A stretch of DNA of 64,000 nt from Dysgonomonas sp. UBA7710 (GTDB lineage Bacteria > Bacteroidota > Bacteroidia > Bacteroidales > Dysgonomonadaceae), in contig NZ_DLFW01000002.1 in NCBI RefSeq assembly GCF_002482385.1, positions 487,238-551,237 of the forward strand, given 5' to 3'. Below the pieces are notes generated by a model, which had not been told where the DNA came from, did not search any database, and saw only the letters and a program-made list of their open reading frames with translations. Both the position numbers and the translations under genes were made by a program. Each line of letters starts with the position of its first letter. Position 1 is the stretch's first letter. Of this stretch, positions 25,791 to 34,527 are shown piece after piece.

Positions 25791-26519
25791 ATGAACAAGA
25801 ACCTTTTATGTTTATTAATGTTTGTCTTTTCATTAGGACTGACTTTTACAGCATGTAGTAGCGATGACGATGATCCGGTAAACCTGTCATTGGAAAAAAG
25901 TGAAGTGAATGTAGATCAGGGTGCTACTGTAACAGTGAAAATAACTCAGGGTAATGGAGACTACAAAGTAAACTCAGCAAGTGAAACTACTGCAACCGCT
26001 TCGGTAAGTGGCGATGTAATTACTGTATCAGGCGTAGCCGCAGGTGAAACTACTATAACAGTTACCGATAAGGATAAAAAAACAGCTACTCTTAAAGTTA
26101 CAGTTGTAGGTTATGCTGAGCAGATTGCCGCTACTTACGAAGGTACTTTGGATATTCCTGGAATGGGAGTAGAAGATTTACCGAACGAGATTGTTTTATC
26201 GAAAGGAGATGATAACAATGCTAAATTGTCAATTGAAACCCTGACTATACCAACGGGACCTGATACGTCAATAGGTGTTACCGGAATAGCAGTGAACTCT
26301 GTACCTGTTACTAAATCCGGAGATAAATATACTCTGACAGAAACAACAGAGAAAGTCAGTGTAGCACTTGTAGGTGCTGAAGATAATCCAATGGAAGTAG
26401 ACGTTACTGTTAAAGGCTCTTTCGAAAATGGTAAATTGGTTTTAGCTATTGACGTTGCAGATATACCATTTATCGGTGATCTTGCAGTGGCCTTTGAAGG
26501 AACTAAGAAAGCTAACTAA
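25791..26519 (+). CDS. Surface lipoprotein with Big2-like and calycin-like domains
   Basis: A 242-residue lipoprotein. Its lipobox ends in FTAC (Cys22) and is followed by SSDDDD, the acidic signal associated with surface display of Bacteroidota lipoproteins. Residues ~30-105 look like a bacterial Ig-like (Big2) domain, with sequences such as GDVITVSGVAAGETTITVTD. The remainder is beta-rich and resembles the calycin-like barrel domain found in Bacteroidales surface proteins. Ligand unknown. It is a single-gene unit with its own promoter and terminator. Confidence 0.78.
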   Translation: MNKNLLCLLMFVFSLGLTFTACSSDDDDPVNLSLEKSEVNVDQGATVTVKITQGNGDYKVNSASETTATASVSGDVITVSGVAAGETTITVTDKDKKTATLKVTVVGYAEQIAATYEGTLDIPGMGVEDLPNEIVLSKGDDNNAKLSIETLTIPTGPDTSIGVTGIAVNSVPVTKSGDKYTLTETTEKVSVALVGAEDNPMEVDVTVKGSFENGKLVLAIDVADIPFIGDLAVAFEGTKKAN

Positions 26520-26540
26520 TATCTCTTTATATTAATATTA

Positions 26541-26572
26541 AAAAGCGGTTTTTGGAAACAAGAGCCGCTTTT
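26541..26572 (+). terminator. Terminator after the calycin-like lipoprotein
   Basis: AAAAGCGG (26541-26548) pairs with CCGCTTTT (26565-26572), followed by TCTGTTAT; it lies 21 bp past the stop. Confidence 0.75.
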
Positions 26573-26614
26573 TCTGTTATATAATACTTACCTTTAGCAT
26601 GTAAACCAGATTTT

Positions 26615-27157
26615 ATGAAAAGATTCGTTCTCTATTTCATACTATCCGTCTTGTTGATTCTGTTTGTTACTTCCTGCGGGACACAAAAAACTCCGGGCGG
26701 GCAATTGTATGACCCTAAAGAGGTAGCGGAACTTTCCAAAAAGCTAGGCATCTCTCTCAGTAATACAGATAAGGATGATGATAAGAATATGCCATTGTAT
26801 GCCGAAGTTTCCCAATGGCTAGGTGTGCCATACCGTCATGCCGGATTGTCACGGAGAGGCCTTGACTGCTCAGGATTTGCATTTCTAATGTATCAGAAGG
26901 TATATAGAAAGAGGATTCCAAGATCGACATCTGACCTGGCGGATATGAAAATGCATAAGGTATCCAAAAATGATCTTAAGACAGGCGACCTCGTTTTCTT
27001 TGCCACATCTAAGAATTCAAACCGGATCAACCATGTCGGTATTTACCTGAAAGACGGATGCTTTATTCATGCATCAACTTCAAAGGGCGTGATTGTAAGC
27101 CATCTTGATGAAGGTTACTATAGCCGTACATGGAAAAAGGCTGGCCGGATAAAATAG
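26615..27157 (+). CDS. NlpC/P60 (C40) peptidoglycan hydrolase, lipoprotein
   Basis: A 180-residue predicted lipoprotein (lipobox ending VTSC, Cys21) with a C-terminal NlpC/P60 cysteine peptidase domain, which cuts gamma-D-glutamyl-diaminopimelate bonds in peptidoglycan stems. The catalytic Cys lies in GLDCSGFAF (near residue 89), the first His in INHVGIYL, and the third residue in FIHAS. The domain is about 110 residues with a short linker before it. A paralogue follows 95 bp downstream on the same strand; the two align through the whole catalytic domain. Confidence 0.92.
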   Translation: MKRFVLYFILSVLLILFVTSCGTQKTPGGQLYDPKEVAELSKKLGISLSNTDKDDDKNMPLYAEVSQWLGVPYRHAGLSRRGLDCSGFAFLMYQKVYRKRIPRSTSDLADMKMHKVSKNDLKTGDLVFFATSKNSNRINHVGIYLKDGCFIHASTSKGVIVSHLDEGYYSRTWKKAGRIK

Positions 27158-27252
27158 TTAAAAGAGTACTTAAATAATTATAAAAAACACAGATACTTAG
27201 CCTTATATTAAGTTGATTTTTCTACTTTTATCCGATTTAAAATTTAACAGCC

Positions 27253-28005
27253 ATGCTTGGACAGAAGAAATTTTTGAGAATATCCACCATGTTACTAGTG
27301 TTTTCGATGGGATTTATGCCAATAGCAGCGATTACACCAAAACATTCAAAGACAGGTAAGAAAAAATCAAAGACAAGTGCGGTCACTACAAAAAAGGTCA
27401 AAGTTGAACAATCAGCCCGTAATATAGAAGTTGAAACTACCGATGGTAATATAATTGCTTTACCCCAGATGAAGCAGACATTGGAAGACTACTCTACTCT
27501 ATTCGCTTCGTCGGATAATCTGATGGCAGATGCCGGTATTTCAAGATCGTTGGATGCGATCCAGAAGCACATGATAGAAATTAAAGAGATGCAGGAATTA
27601 TCGTCTCAGCTAGGGGTTGCTATAAAGGATGTATCTTTTCTTCCGTTGTACCGTGAAGCGGCTGACTGGCTGGGTACACGTTACAGAAGAGGGGGGATGA
27701 GCCGCAAGGCAGTCGATTGTTCCGGTTTTACCAATATTATTTATAAGAATGTATTCGGGCAACAGCTGGACAGGGTGAGTACCACTATTGCTAAAAATGT
27801 AAAGGAATCTATTCTTGAAAAAGAAGATCTTATCCCCGGTGATATGGTATTCTTTTCTACCTTCAACAAGAAATATATTAATCATGTAGGCGTGTATTTA
27901 GGAGAGGGGAAATTTATTCATGCATCTATAAAATATGGTGTTATAGTAAGCTCTCTGGCCGAAGGTTATTACAGCAAGACCTGGCGTAAAGGCGGAAGAA
28001 ATTAA
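27253..28005 (+). CDS. NlpC/P60 (C40) peptidoglycan hydrolase, exported
   Basis: A 250-residue paralogue of the preceding protein. It has a signal peptide (residues 1-27, no lipobox Cys), then a basic Lys-rich segment, a helical region to about residue 120, and the catalytic domain. Active-site residues are in AVDCSGFTN (Cys), INHVGVYL (His) and FIHASI. Loss of the lipid anchor and gain of a basic N-terminal part suggest a different location from the paralogue, perhaps periplasmic and wall-bound (inference). Confidence 0.92.
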   Translation: MLGQKKFLRISTMLLVFSMGFMPIAAITPKHSKTGKKKSKTSAVTTKKVKVEQSARNIEVETTDGNIIALPQMKQTLEDYSTLFASSDNLMADAGISRSLDAIQKHMIEIKEMQELSSQLGVAIKDVSFLPLYREAADWLGTRYRRGGMSRKAVDCSGFTNIIYKNVFGQQLDRVSTTIAKNVKESILEKEDLIPGDMVFFSTFNKKYINHVGVYLGEGKFIHASIKYGVIVSSLAEGYYSKTWRKGGRN

Positions 28006-28029
28006 TATCCGGCAAATATTGAAATACGG

Positions 28030-28058
28030 GAAGATATCGAGAGGTATCTTCTTTTTTT
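28030..28058 (+). terminator. Terminator after the second NlpC/P60 gene
   Basis: A stem GAAGATA/TATCTTC (28030-28036 with 28045-28051) is followed directly by a run of T to 28059. Confidence 0.85.
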
Positions 28059-28108
28059 TATGTAAATTCCTAATATGTATCCAGGATTTATTTCTATAGA
28101 TAAAATTA

Positions 28109-28138
28109 TTTGGAATTCATTATCATTTACTAGCTTTG
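28109..28138 (+). promoter_or_regulatory. Promoter of the creatininase-family gene
   Basis: TTTG (28109-28112), 18-nt spacer, TAGCTTTG (28131-28138), 31 bp before the start codon. Confidence 0.65.
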
Positions 28139-28169
28139 TTATCCTTATTCATTCTAAAAACTTAAATGT

Positions 28170-28925
28170 ATGAATTCTTCGTTCGATATCCTTACTGCTA
28201 TATATAATGATACTAAAGGACAAACATATGATTTTGCTGTCCTTCCGTGGGGAGCAACCGAGCCTCATAACTATCATTTACCATATCTCACCGATTGTTA
28301 CCTTGCACATGGTATATCAGTAGATGCTGTAATAAAGGCATATGACTCACAAAAGATAAAAGGTATGGTGTTGCCTCCAATTCCACTGGGTGCTCAGAAT
28401 CCGGGACAACGGGAACTTCCTTTTTGTCTGCATGCCCGGTACGAAACCCAAAAGGCTATATTGACAGATATTGTGGCTTCTCTCGATTGTCAGGGAATAT
28501 ATACGTTGGTTATAGTGAATGGTCATGGCGGCAATAATTTTAAGAATATGATCCGTGACCTTGCAGTCGATTACCCTCATTTTCTGATCGTGGTCTGTGA
28601 TTGGTTTGCAGTATTACCTCAGGCCGGATATTTTGAAGAGAGAGATGACCATGCCGGAGAAATGGAAACCTCGGTAATGATGCATTACTATCCCGAACTT
28701 GTAAACTTGTCACTGGCGGGAGACGGGAGTTATACTCCGTTTAAACTGCAAACATTACGTGATGGTACAGGATGGACTCCGCGCAATTGGGCACAGGTAT
28801 CGCAAGATACAGGTATCGGAAATCCTAAGAAGTCTACAGCAGAAAAAGGTAAGGTGTATGCCGGAGTTGTCAGCCAGAAGTTGTCGGAACTTTTTGTCGA
28901 TTTAGTAAAAGGTGAAATGTATTGA
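28170..28925 (+). CDS. Creatininase-family amidohydrolase
   Basis: A 251-residue cytoplasmic protein of the creatininase/creatinine amidohydrolase fold. Metal-ligand motifs are visible: WGATEPHNYHLP near residue 28 (Glu, His), NGHGGNNFKN near 113, and DDHAGEMETS near 155 (Asp, His, Glu). Relatives include creatininase, mycofactocin system protein MftE and a riboflavin-pathway formamide hydrolase (ArfB). The context gives no hint as to which, so substrate is left open. Monocistronic, ending 8 bp before a convergent lipoprotein gene. Confidence 0.85.
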   Translation: MNSSFDILTAIYNDTKGQTYDFAVLPWGATEPHNYHLPYLTDCYLAHGISVDAVIKAYDSQKIKGMVLPPIPLGAQNPGQRELPFCLHARYETQKAILTDIVASLDCQGIYTLVIVNGHGGNNFKNMIRDLAVDYPHFLIVVCDWFAVLPQAGYFEERDDHAGEMETSVMMHYYPELVNLSLAGDGSYTPFKLQTLRDGTGWTPRNWAQVSQDTGIGNPKKSTAEKGKVYAGVVSQKLSELFVDLVKGEMY

Positions 28926-28933
28926 GCGTATTA

Positions 28934-29542
28934 TTAGTCCTCTTTCATTTCCATCAATTTCTGATAAGTAGTTAGAGTCTCGTAATAATCATAATTCATA
29001 ATGTCAGATACAACTACATGCTTTAACTGATTCCATTCCTGTCCTTCTCGTTTGTATATAAGCATTTCGTATGGTATGGTTACACTATAATCACCTTTGA
29101 ATGATAAGGTGTCAGCAATTAGGTATTGAGCCGGTATATAGCGCCCAAACAGGCAGAGGTCTTCAATATCTAAATCTTTTCGTAATATTTCATCTATTTT
29201 CTTCGCGGTTTCGTCATCATAGAAGAGGTTGCCTTGCGAATCTTTAATCAATTGTATATTATTCTTTTTCTCAAAGTCTTTATATTTTAATACGCCTTCA
29301 TTTGTTTTCGGCACATACAGTATGGAATATTGACCTTTTCCCTCTATTGTGTAGACAGCTGAAGGAATCTCCATCATCAGGTCTATCAACAGACTCTTAT
29401 TCAGATCGAAATTATTAATGATTTCCTCATCGTTGAAGCACTGTTCTGCAGGTGCGGACTCATTATTCTCTTTATTTTTATTATTACATGATATTAGACT
29501 GATAGCCAGATATATAATAAAAGTAAATTTAAATAACTTCAT
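28934..29542 (-). CDS. Lipoprotein of unknown function
   Basis: A 202-residue protein with a lipobox ending in SLISC (Cys19), followed by NNKNKENNES, a polar linker. The remainder is a mixed alpha/beta sequence with no motif I recognise. It ends YYETLTTYQKLMEMKED. It is downstream of and 25 bp from the AddA-like gene on the same strand, so it could be cotranscribed, but its lipoprotein nature does not suggest a repair role. Confidence 0.7.
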   Translation of the reverse strand: MKLFKFTFIIYLAISLISCNNKNKENNESAPAEQCFNDEEIINNFDLNKSLLIDLMMEIPSAVYTIEGKGQYSILYVPKTNEGVLKYKDFEKKNNIQLIKDSQGNLFYDDETAKKIDEILRKDLDIEDLCLFGRYIPAQYLIADTLSFKGDYSVTIPYEMLIYKREGQEWNQLKHVVVSDIMNYDYYETLTTYQKLMEMKED

Positions 29543-29567
29543 ATATATTGTATTCTATTTTTTTATT

Positions 29568-32500
29568 TCAAATTTCTACAGTCTTCGCCAGAGTGAGATA
29601 ACAAATATAGCCTTTTACATCCGTATATCCCATCTTTTTTATTTGTTCCACATAATATTTTACCTGACGGATGTATTTTTTATCCTCCTTTTCCCCGAAT
29701 TTGTAATCGATGACAATTACTTCGCTGCCTTTTATCATTACACGGTCGGGACGGCTGAAAGTGCCTTTGGGTTGTAATATCTGCACCTCGTTCAATACCT
29801 TGTATTCACCCGAATACCAAGGCAAAACAGCCGGATTGGACAGATAATTCCTGAGCAGTTTTATTACTGTCTCTTTTCGTTCTTGGGTAATATCACCCGA
29901 AATATGATATTCTTCCACTGCATTTTCGATATCCTCCACAGTCTGTACCTTGCTTACTATTTCGTGCATCAGGGTACCATAGTCGCGTTGTCCCGAATCG
30001 GAAAAATAATATTTGTTTTTTAATAGCAGTTTTACCCGTTCGTCATACGGCGTGCCGGATAAGGTATCTATGTTTATTTCCTCAACAGGAGACTTCTTTT
30101 CTTTTTTTATGGGAGAATACGTTTTATTTATTTCGAATATACCTTTTTCTTCATCCAGGTATTGGGGTAAGTCGATATAAGTCGGCTTATCAGATAGCAG
30201 GGCAGGAGATGTATTTACACAAGTCCATAGTAAGGAGGATATATTGCTTACATCATCTTTCTTCGGGCGTGGGGCAAAAACGATCAGTTCATTTTCGGCA
30301 CGGGTGAAAGCCACATACAACACATTTATATTGTCGATAAACGCGTGCAGGCGCTCATCGAAATAGTCATAGTCGAAGATTGTATTTTTCAGTTTCTGCG
30401 AATACTTTACGGGTACGAGATGCAGCCGGTCGAATGGTTCGGCTTGCGGATGGCACCACAATATAGTTGTCAGCTTATGGTCTATCTCCCAATTGCAAAA
30501 AGGAATGAGTACTACTTTGAATTCCAGCCCTTTCGACTTGTGTATGGTCATGATACGGATAGCGTCCTGTCCGTCGGGAGTAAATATAGTCTTGCTTACA
30601 CCTGCTTCGTCCCACCATTTAAGGAATGCGTCGAGGTCCGACGAGTTGCGGATGGTGAAATCAAGCACCATATCGAGGAACGATTGTATGTATATTTGTT
30701 CGTTGTCTTCCATTGCGCTGCGGAACAATTCGAACATTTCTTCCGTCATTTCATATAGAGGCAGTTCCCTGATGCGGTTCAGCTTGTCCTTAACCTCTTC
30801 GGGTAAATCATCCTTAGACGAAAAATATTTCAACAAGGCTTCTTCTGCGCTTAACTGGTTGCTGTACTTGAAATATTCATAAACAGCCAGTGCCTTCAGG
30901 GAAGAATCCAGTGGATTATGCAGGTATTTCAGCAGGGCGATAATCAGCTTTATACTTTTCGAGTTGCCAACAAACAACGCTTCATCGGAAATAATATCGT
31001 ACCTGTATTTTGTATCCCTGTGTTCGCTTTTATACTCCAGCAGGCGGTTAGCCACATCTGCACCCTCCTTTTTCGTACGAACGAGGATCGCGATGTCTTT
31101 TAGCTTATAGCCCCTGTCCTGCAGATTTTCTATTTGTTCCGGTAACTGTTCCAGGGCATAATCCTGCCACACATGTTCATCGGTATCTATAAACTCTACT
31201 TTGACATGCCCTTCATTGCTTTTATGGCTCTCCGGTATTTCCTGATATAATTCATTATAGGCTTTGGTTATGCGGGAGAAAAAAGGTTGTAACCGCTTAT
31301 CATCGGTATCCGACAATGGCTTATTATAAGTATCCTGTAACAAGTTTGCACCGATAGTAAAGATGGCATTATTGAATGCTATTACATTGTACGAACTGCG
31401 CCAGTTGGTACCGAGTGTTTCGTGATTGATACCCTCATTAGCAAAATCCTTGTCGAGCTGTTCGTCCAGCAGTTTCCAGTCCGAGTTCCGCCAGCGGTAG
31501 ATACTTTGTTTTACATCCCCTACAATGAAATTCTTATTACCTCCGCTCAGGCTGTCACGCACCAGAGGCAGGAAGTTTTGCCATTGCATGCCTGATGTAT
31601 CCTGAAACTCGTCTATCATATAGTTATTGATGCGCAATCCTACCTTTTCGTAGATAAACGGTGATTCATTTCCCTCTATGATGCGGTTAAGCAATTCGGT
31701 GGTATCCGAAATCAGCATGACGTTGTTTTCCGCGGCATATTCCCGTATCTTTTTATCCACATCGCCCAGTATCCCAAGAGTGAAGAAATAGCGATTTATT
31801 TCGTATGCCGTCTGATAGGTACGTGAATTGTCGTAATGGCTTATTATATTGCAAACGCAAACGTTCAGTTCCGGATATGCGTCTTCTATTTTGCTTCTGA
31901 TTTCCGCTCCGGTTTTTGCCGTGTACCAGCCGGATACTTCGTCAGCCATTGTGCGGAATGTATTTGTAGGCTCGTCTATCGCGCCGTTTGCCCATTTCAG
32001 GAATGAGAAGAAGGGAGAACGCGAACCTCCTTTAAAGTCTTCGGGTTTCAGCCCGTAGCGGGTCATTATATTCAGGGCTTTTTCGCCTGTCTCCTGTGAA
32101 GTCTTTTCAAAGTTCCGGATGATGGCGAAAAGCATCTCCTTATAGTCTGTCATCAGCTGTTTATCGGAGATATTTTCCTGCACCTGATTGCTGTATGTTT
32201 TGAAACTTTCTTTGAATATCTCTTTCGACAGGGATTGTATATCGTTGCGGATATTCCATGTTTCGCCATTCTCTACTTTTTCTTCCGAAAAACGAATGAG
32301 CCAGTCGAGCAGCAGTTTGTTATCTTTGCTTTCCAGATCGTAAAGCATGGAGTCGATGGCTTCGCCCAATATTTTATCAGTATCCAGTTCCACGTTGTAT
32401 CCTCCTCCTAATCCGATTTCGCGGGTAAAGGCCCGCATGGTTTGCTGGAAAAACTTGTCGATGGTACTTACCGAAAAGGCTGAATAGTCGTGCAGGATTC

Positions 32501-32807
32501 GTACAAGAATATCATATGCTTCTTTTCTCAGTTGCTCTTCGTTGAAACTGTATTCATCGGTTAACAGTCCGATGTAGTCGGAGTCGCGGCCTAGTGCCAG
32601 ATTTGCCAGTTCGGCAATAATGCGCCTTTTCATTTCGTCCGTAGCCTTATTGGTAAAGGTTACAGCCAATATGTGCCGGTAGGCGAAGGGCGATGAAAAT
32701 AACAGGCACAAATATTCAGCGGTCAGGCGGTGAGTTTTACCCGAGCCTGCCGATGCTTTATATACATGCAGATTTACTTCATCGTCAAATAATGCGTGTT
32801 TTGGCAT
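29568..32807 (-). CDS. AddA/RecB-like helicase-nuclease
   Basis: An SF1A (UvrD-type) helicase with a C-terminal nuclease, of the kind that processes double-strand breaks. I start it at the ATG at 32807 (1079 residues); the frame stays open to 32897, inside the SUI1-like gene. Motifs: Walker A KASAGSGKTHRL near residue 17, NYMIDEFQDTSG near 395, VGDVKQSIYRWRNSDW near 430, TIHKSKGLEFKVV, and YVAFTRAENELIVF. The C-terminal PD-(D/E)xK nuclease includes GTLMHEIVSKV and VIVIDYKFGEKEDKKY (near 1030). No AddB partner is adjacent in this window. Confidence 0.9.
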   Translation of the reverse strand: MPKHALFDDEVNLHVYKASAGSGKTHRLTAEYLCLLFSSPFAYRHILAVTFTNKATDEMKRRIIAELANLALGRDSDYIGLLTDEYSFNEEQLRKEAYDILVRILHDYSAFSVSTIDKFFQQTMRAFTREIGLGGGYNVELDTDKILGEAIDSMLYDLESKDNKLLLDWLIRFSEEKVENGETWNIRNDIQSLSKEIFKESFKTYSNQVQENISDKQLMTDYKEMLFAIIRNFEKTSQETGEKALNIMTRYGLKPEDFKGGSRSPFFSFLKWANGAIDEPTNTFRTMADEVSGWYTAKTGAEIRSKIEDAYPELNVCVCNIISHYDNSRTYQTAYEINRYFFTLGILGDVDKKIREYAAENNVMLISDTTELLNRIIEGNESPFIYEKVGLRINNYMIDEFQDTSGMQWQNFLPLVRDSLSGGNKNFIVGDVKQSIYRWRNSDWKLLDEQLDKDFANEGINHETLGTNWRSSYNVIAFNNAIFTIGANLLQDTYNKPLSDTDDKRLQPFFSRITKAYNELYQEIPESHKSNEGHVKVEFIDTDEHVWQDYALEQLPEQIENLQDRGYKLKDIAILVRTKKEGADVANRLLEYKSEHRDTKYRYDIISDEALFVGNSKSIKLIIALLKYLHNPLDSSLKALAVYEYFKYSNQLSAEEALLKYFSSKDDLPEEVKDKLNRIRELPLYEMTEEMFELFRSAMEDNEQIYIQSFLDMVLDFTIRNSSDLDAFLKWWDEAGVSKTIFTPDGQDAIRIMTIHKSKGLEFKVVLIPFCNWEIDHKLTTILWCHPQAEPFDRLHLVPVKYSQKLKNTIFDYDYFDERLHAFIDNINVLYVAFTRAENELIVFAPRPKKDDVSNISSLLWTCVNTSPALLSDKPTYIDLPQYLDEEKGIFEINKTYSPIKKEKKSPVEEINIDTLSGTPYDERVKLLLKNKYYFSDSGQRDYGTLMHEIVSKVQTVEDIENAVEEYHISGDITQERKETVIKLLRNYLSNPAVLPWYSGEYKVLNEVQILQPKGTFSRPDRVMIKGSEVIVIDYKFGEKEDKKYIRQVKYYVEQIKKMGYTDVKGYICYLTLAKTVEI

Positions 32808-33123
32808 ATCCTTCCTTTTGCAGGAGTTCCAGTATTTTGTTTCTGAAATCGCCTTGTATGATGATTTCACCGTCTTTGGCAGAACCTCCCACGCCACATT
32901 TTACTTTTAGCAGCTTACCCAGCTCTTCCATGTCCTCGGTAGTGCCGATAAATCCGGTAATCAGTGTGACCGCTTTTCCCTTCCGGTTTCGTTTATCCAG
33001 AGAAATGCGTAATGCCTGCTTCTCTTTAGGCAAAGTATCCTGTTCCTCTTCGCCTTCTTTTTCATATTTAAAGTCCGGATTGGTAGAATATACCACATTC
33101 AGACGGTCTTTCCAGTCGCTCAT
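32785..33123 (-). CDS. SUI1/YciH-like translation factor
   Basis: A 112-residue protein of the SUI1/eIF1 fold, like E. coli YciH. The C-terminal half carries KGKAVTLITGFIG, the GVGGSAKDGEIIIQGD segment and LLQKEGY, all characteristic of the family. Bacterial members probably influence initiation fidelity, but the role is poorly known. Its 3' end overlaps the start of the AddA-like gene by 23 bp (ATG at 32807), suggesting translational coupling. The N-terminal 40 residues are charged and specific to Bacteroidota. Confidence 0.9.
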   Translation of the reverse strand: MSDWKDRLNVVYSTNPDFKYEKEGEEEQDTLPKEKQALRISLDKRNRKGKAVTLITGFIGTTEDMEELGKLLKVKCGVGGSAKDGEIIIQGDFRNKILELLQKEGYAKTRII

Positions 33124-33210
33124 AATTAGATAATTAATAGTTAATAACCAACAGTTAGTGATTAAAGTATAAATCCATTGTTAATTATTCATTTTTCATT
33201 CTTAATTATT
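33124..33210. repeat. AT-rich word repeats between mgsA and SUI1-like gene
   Basis: Short words of the TTAATTATTAATT and TTAATAACCAACAGTTAGTG type (e.g. TTGTTAATTATTCATTTTTC from 33179) fill this spacer. They look like a further family of the window's spacer words. No gene or terminator seen. Confidence 0.5.
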
Positions 33211-33211
33211 T

Positions 33212-33697
33212 TCACTCTTTTAATCTCCTGAAATTCGCATCAAAGCTGGCCCTGTCGAAATTTTCGTATCTCGGGCTTGTAGGCGTGTAGTCGTCATTGT
33301 CCCACAATGTGCTTGTGAGCATCAGGTCGGCGCTGTAACGGTTACATGCGATAGGCACATTATGTACACGGCACTGACGAAGCAACATCATAATATCTGC
33401 CTCGTGCGGTTGCGGGTTCAGGTCGTCGATAAGGAAAATAGCCATATCCACTTCGTGCCGGACAACCATAGCGGCTATCTCCGCATCTCCACCCATCGGT
33501 CCAGAGTTCATGCGGGTGATGTCCGCATGTATTCCTTTTTCCTCGAAAGCCTCTTTTATCAGGGTCCCGGTGGTTCCGGTACATACCAAATGATGTTTTG
33601 CCAGAAAATCGGAGTTGTAATAACACCATTCTACCATATCCGCTTTGCGGTGATCGTGCGCTACCAGAGCTATTGTCAGTCTTTTATTCATACTCAT
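33212..33697 (-). CDS. mgsA: Methylglyoxal synthase
   Basis: MgsA converts dihydroxyacetone phosphate to methylglyoxal, a bypass that relieves sugar-phosphate stress. The 161-residue product has the family segments ALVAHDHRKADM near residue 10, TGTTGTLI near 40, and the catalytic and phosphate-binding SGPMGGDAEI (near 65). IFLIDDLNPQPHEAD follows, then NVPIACNRYSAD. It is cytoplasmic and a plausible first gene of a minus-strand string with the SUI1-like gene and the AddA-like gene, though with an 88-bp repeat-bearing spacer. Confidence 0.95.
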   Translation of the reverse strand: MSMNKRLTIALVAHDHRKADMVEWCYYNSDFLAKHHLVCTGTTGTLIKEAFEEKGIHADITRMNSGPMGGDAEIAAMVVRHEVDMAIFLIDDLNPQPHEADIMMLLRQCRVHNVPIACNRYSADLMLTSTLWDNDDYTPTSPRYENFDRASFDANFRRLKE

Positions 33698-33856
33698 TAT
33701 TTTTTTAGATTGTGAAGTGATTATTCTGTCACAAAGTTTTATTATTAATTATCCCAAAGATAAGACATTTCTGTGTCTTTTCGATGAAGCAACGGTTAAT
33801 CTTCATGTAAAGAAGAATCTGATGAATTACTCTATATTTATTATTCGTTGGAATTA

Positions 33857-34389
33857 AATGTTGGATTGTTTTCTACATAGTTCCTATCCTATCCTTAGTT
33901 ATACATTGGGTCTTAGCTCCTCTCTGCCGCGCCCTCCCGGGCTTGTCCTCACTTTTGGCATTGCCCAAAAGTAAGCAAAAGGCTAGCGCTTCGTTCGACC
34001 TCACCCCCCGCCCTCTCCAAAGGGAGAGGGAGCCACAACCAGTTTGCCGGCTGCACCGTGTGGGTGCCCCGCCTGCGTAACTAATGCGCTGAGGCTGACG
34101 CATATCAGGTGTAGGAGCTTTGCCCCTATTCGTGCGTCAGCCTGCGCCGTTAGCTTCATGGACGGGGTACCCGTAGGATTAAAAGACGAAAAAACGGAAA
34201 CGTGTTTGAGCTTATCCGCCAATTCGTATTTTACAACTTTTAGAGCGAGTTTTTCCGTTTCGTCTTTTAGTCCGTTACGGGTCGGCCTTTGAAGCGGGGC
34301 GCTAAAGCGTTTTTGGTTCCTTTTGCGGCTTTGGGCAAAAGGAACACAAGCAATCTTTGATTGCGCGTAGTAGAAAACAATCCAACATT
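33857..34389. repeat. GC-rich structured non-coding element with 20-bp terminal inverted repeats
   Basis: The left end (33857-33876, AATGTTGGATTGTTTTCTAC) and right end (34370-34389) are perfect 20-bp reverse complements. Inside, the DNA is much richer in GC than its surroundings and full of stems: CTTTTGG/CCAAAAG (33953-33971), CCCTCTCC/GGGAGAGGG (34011-34030), a ~23-bp imperfect pair at 34080-34102 with 34133-34156 (shared GGCTGACGCA), AAAAGACGAAA/TTTCGTCTTTT (34181-34192 with 34257-34268), and TTCCTTTTGC/GCAAAAGGAA (34317-34344). Short frames inside show no protein signature. It occupies most of the 830-bp gap before the MarR gene. Confidence 0.7.
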
Positions 34390-34497
34390 AAAACTCAACA
34401 TTGTATCGGTAAATATCACCAACATCTCTACACAATATTATTTTATTACAAGCATAAAAATATATATTAGTTAAACATTCAACTAATTATTTTGTTA

Positions 34498-34505
34498 TAT
34501 CTTTG
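34498..34505 (+). promoter_or_regulatory. -7 element of the efflux operon
   Basis: TATCTTTG, an exact TAnnTTTG match, 22 bp before the MarR start codon. The -33 region (TTAG near 34470) is poor, as is common for regulated promoters. The MarR protein may bind here itself (inference). Confidence 0.5.
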
Positions 34506-34527
34506 CATACGAAAAAACTGAAGTGAT

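Noticed and set aside
34044..34292. 82-codon frame inside the GC-rich structured element
   Set aside because: Overlaps several inverted repeats and has overlapping frames of similar length on the other strand; the structure explains the open frame.
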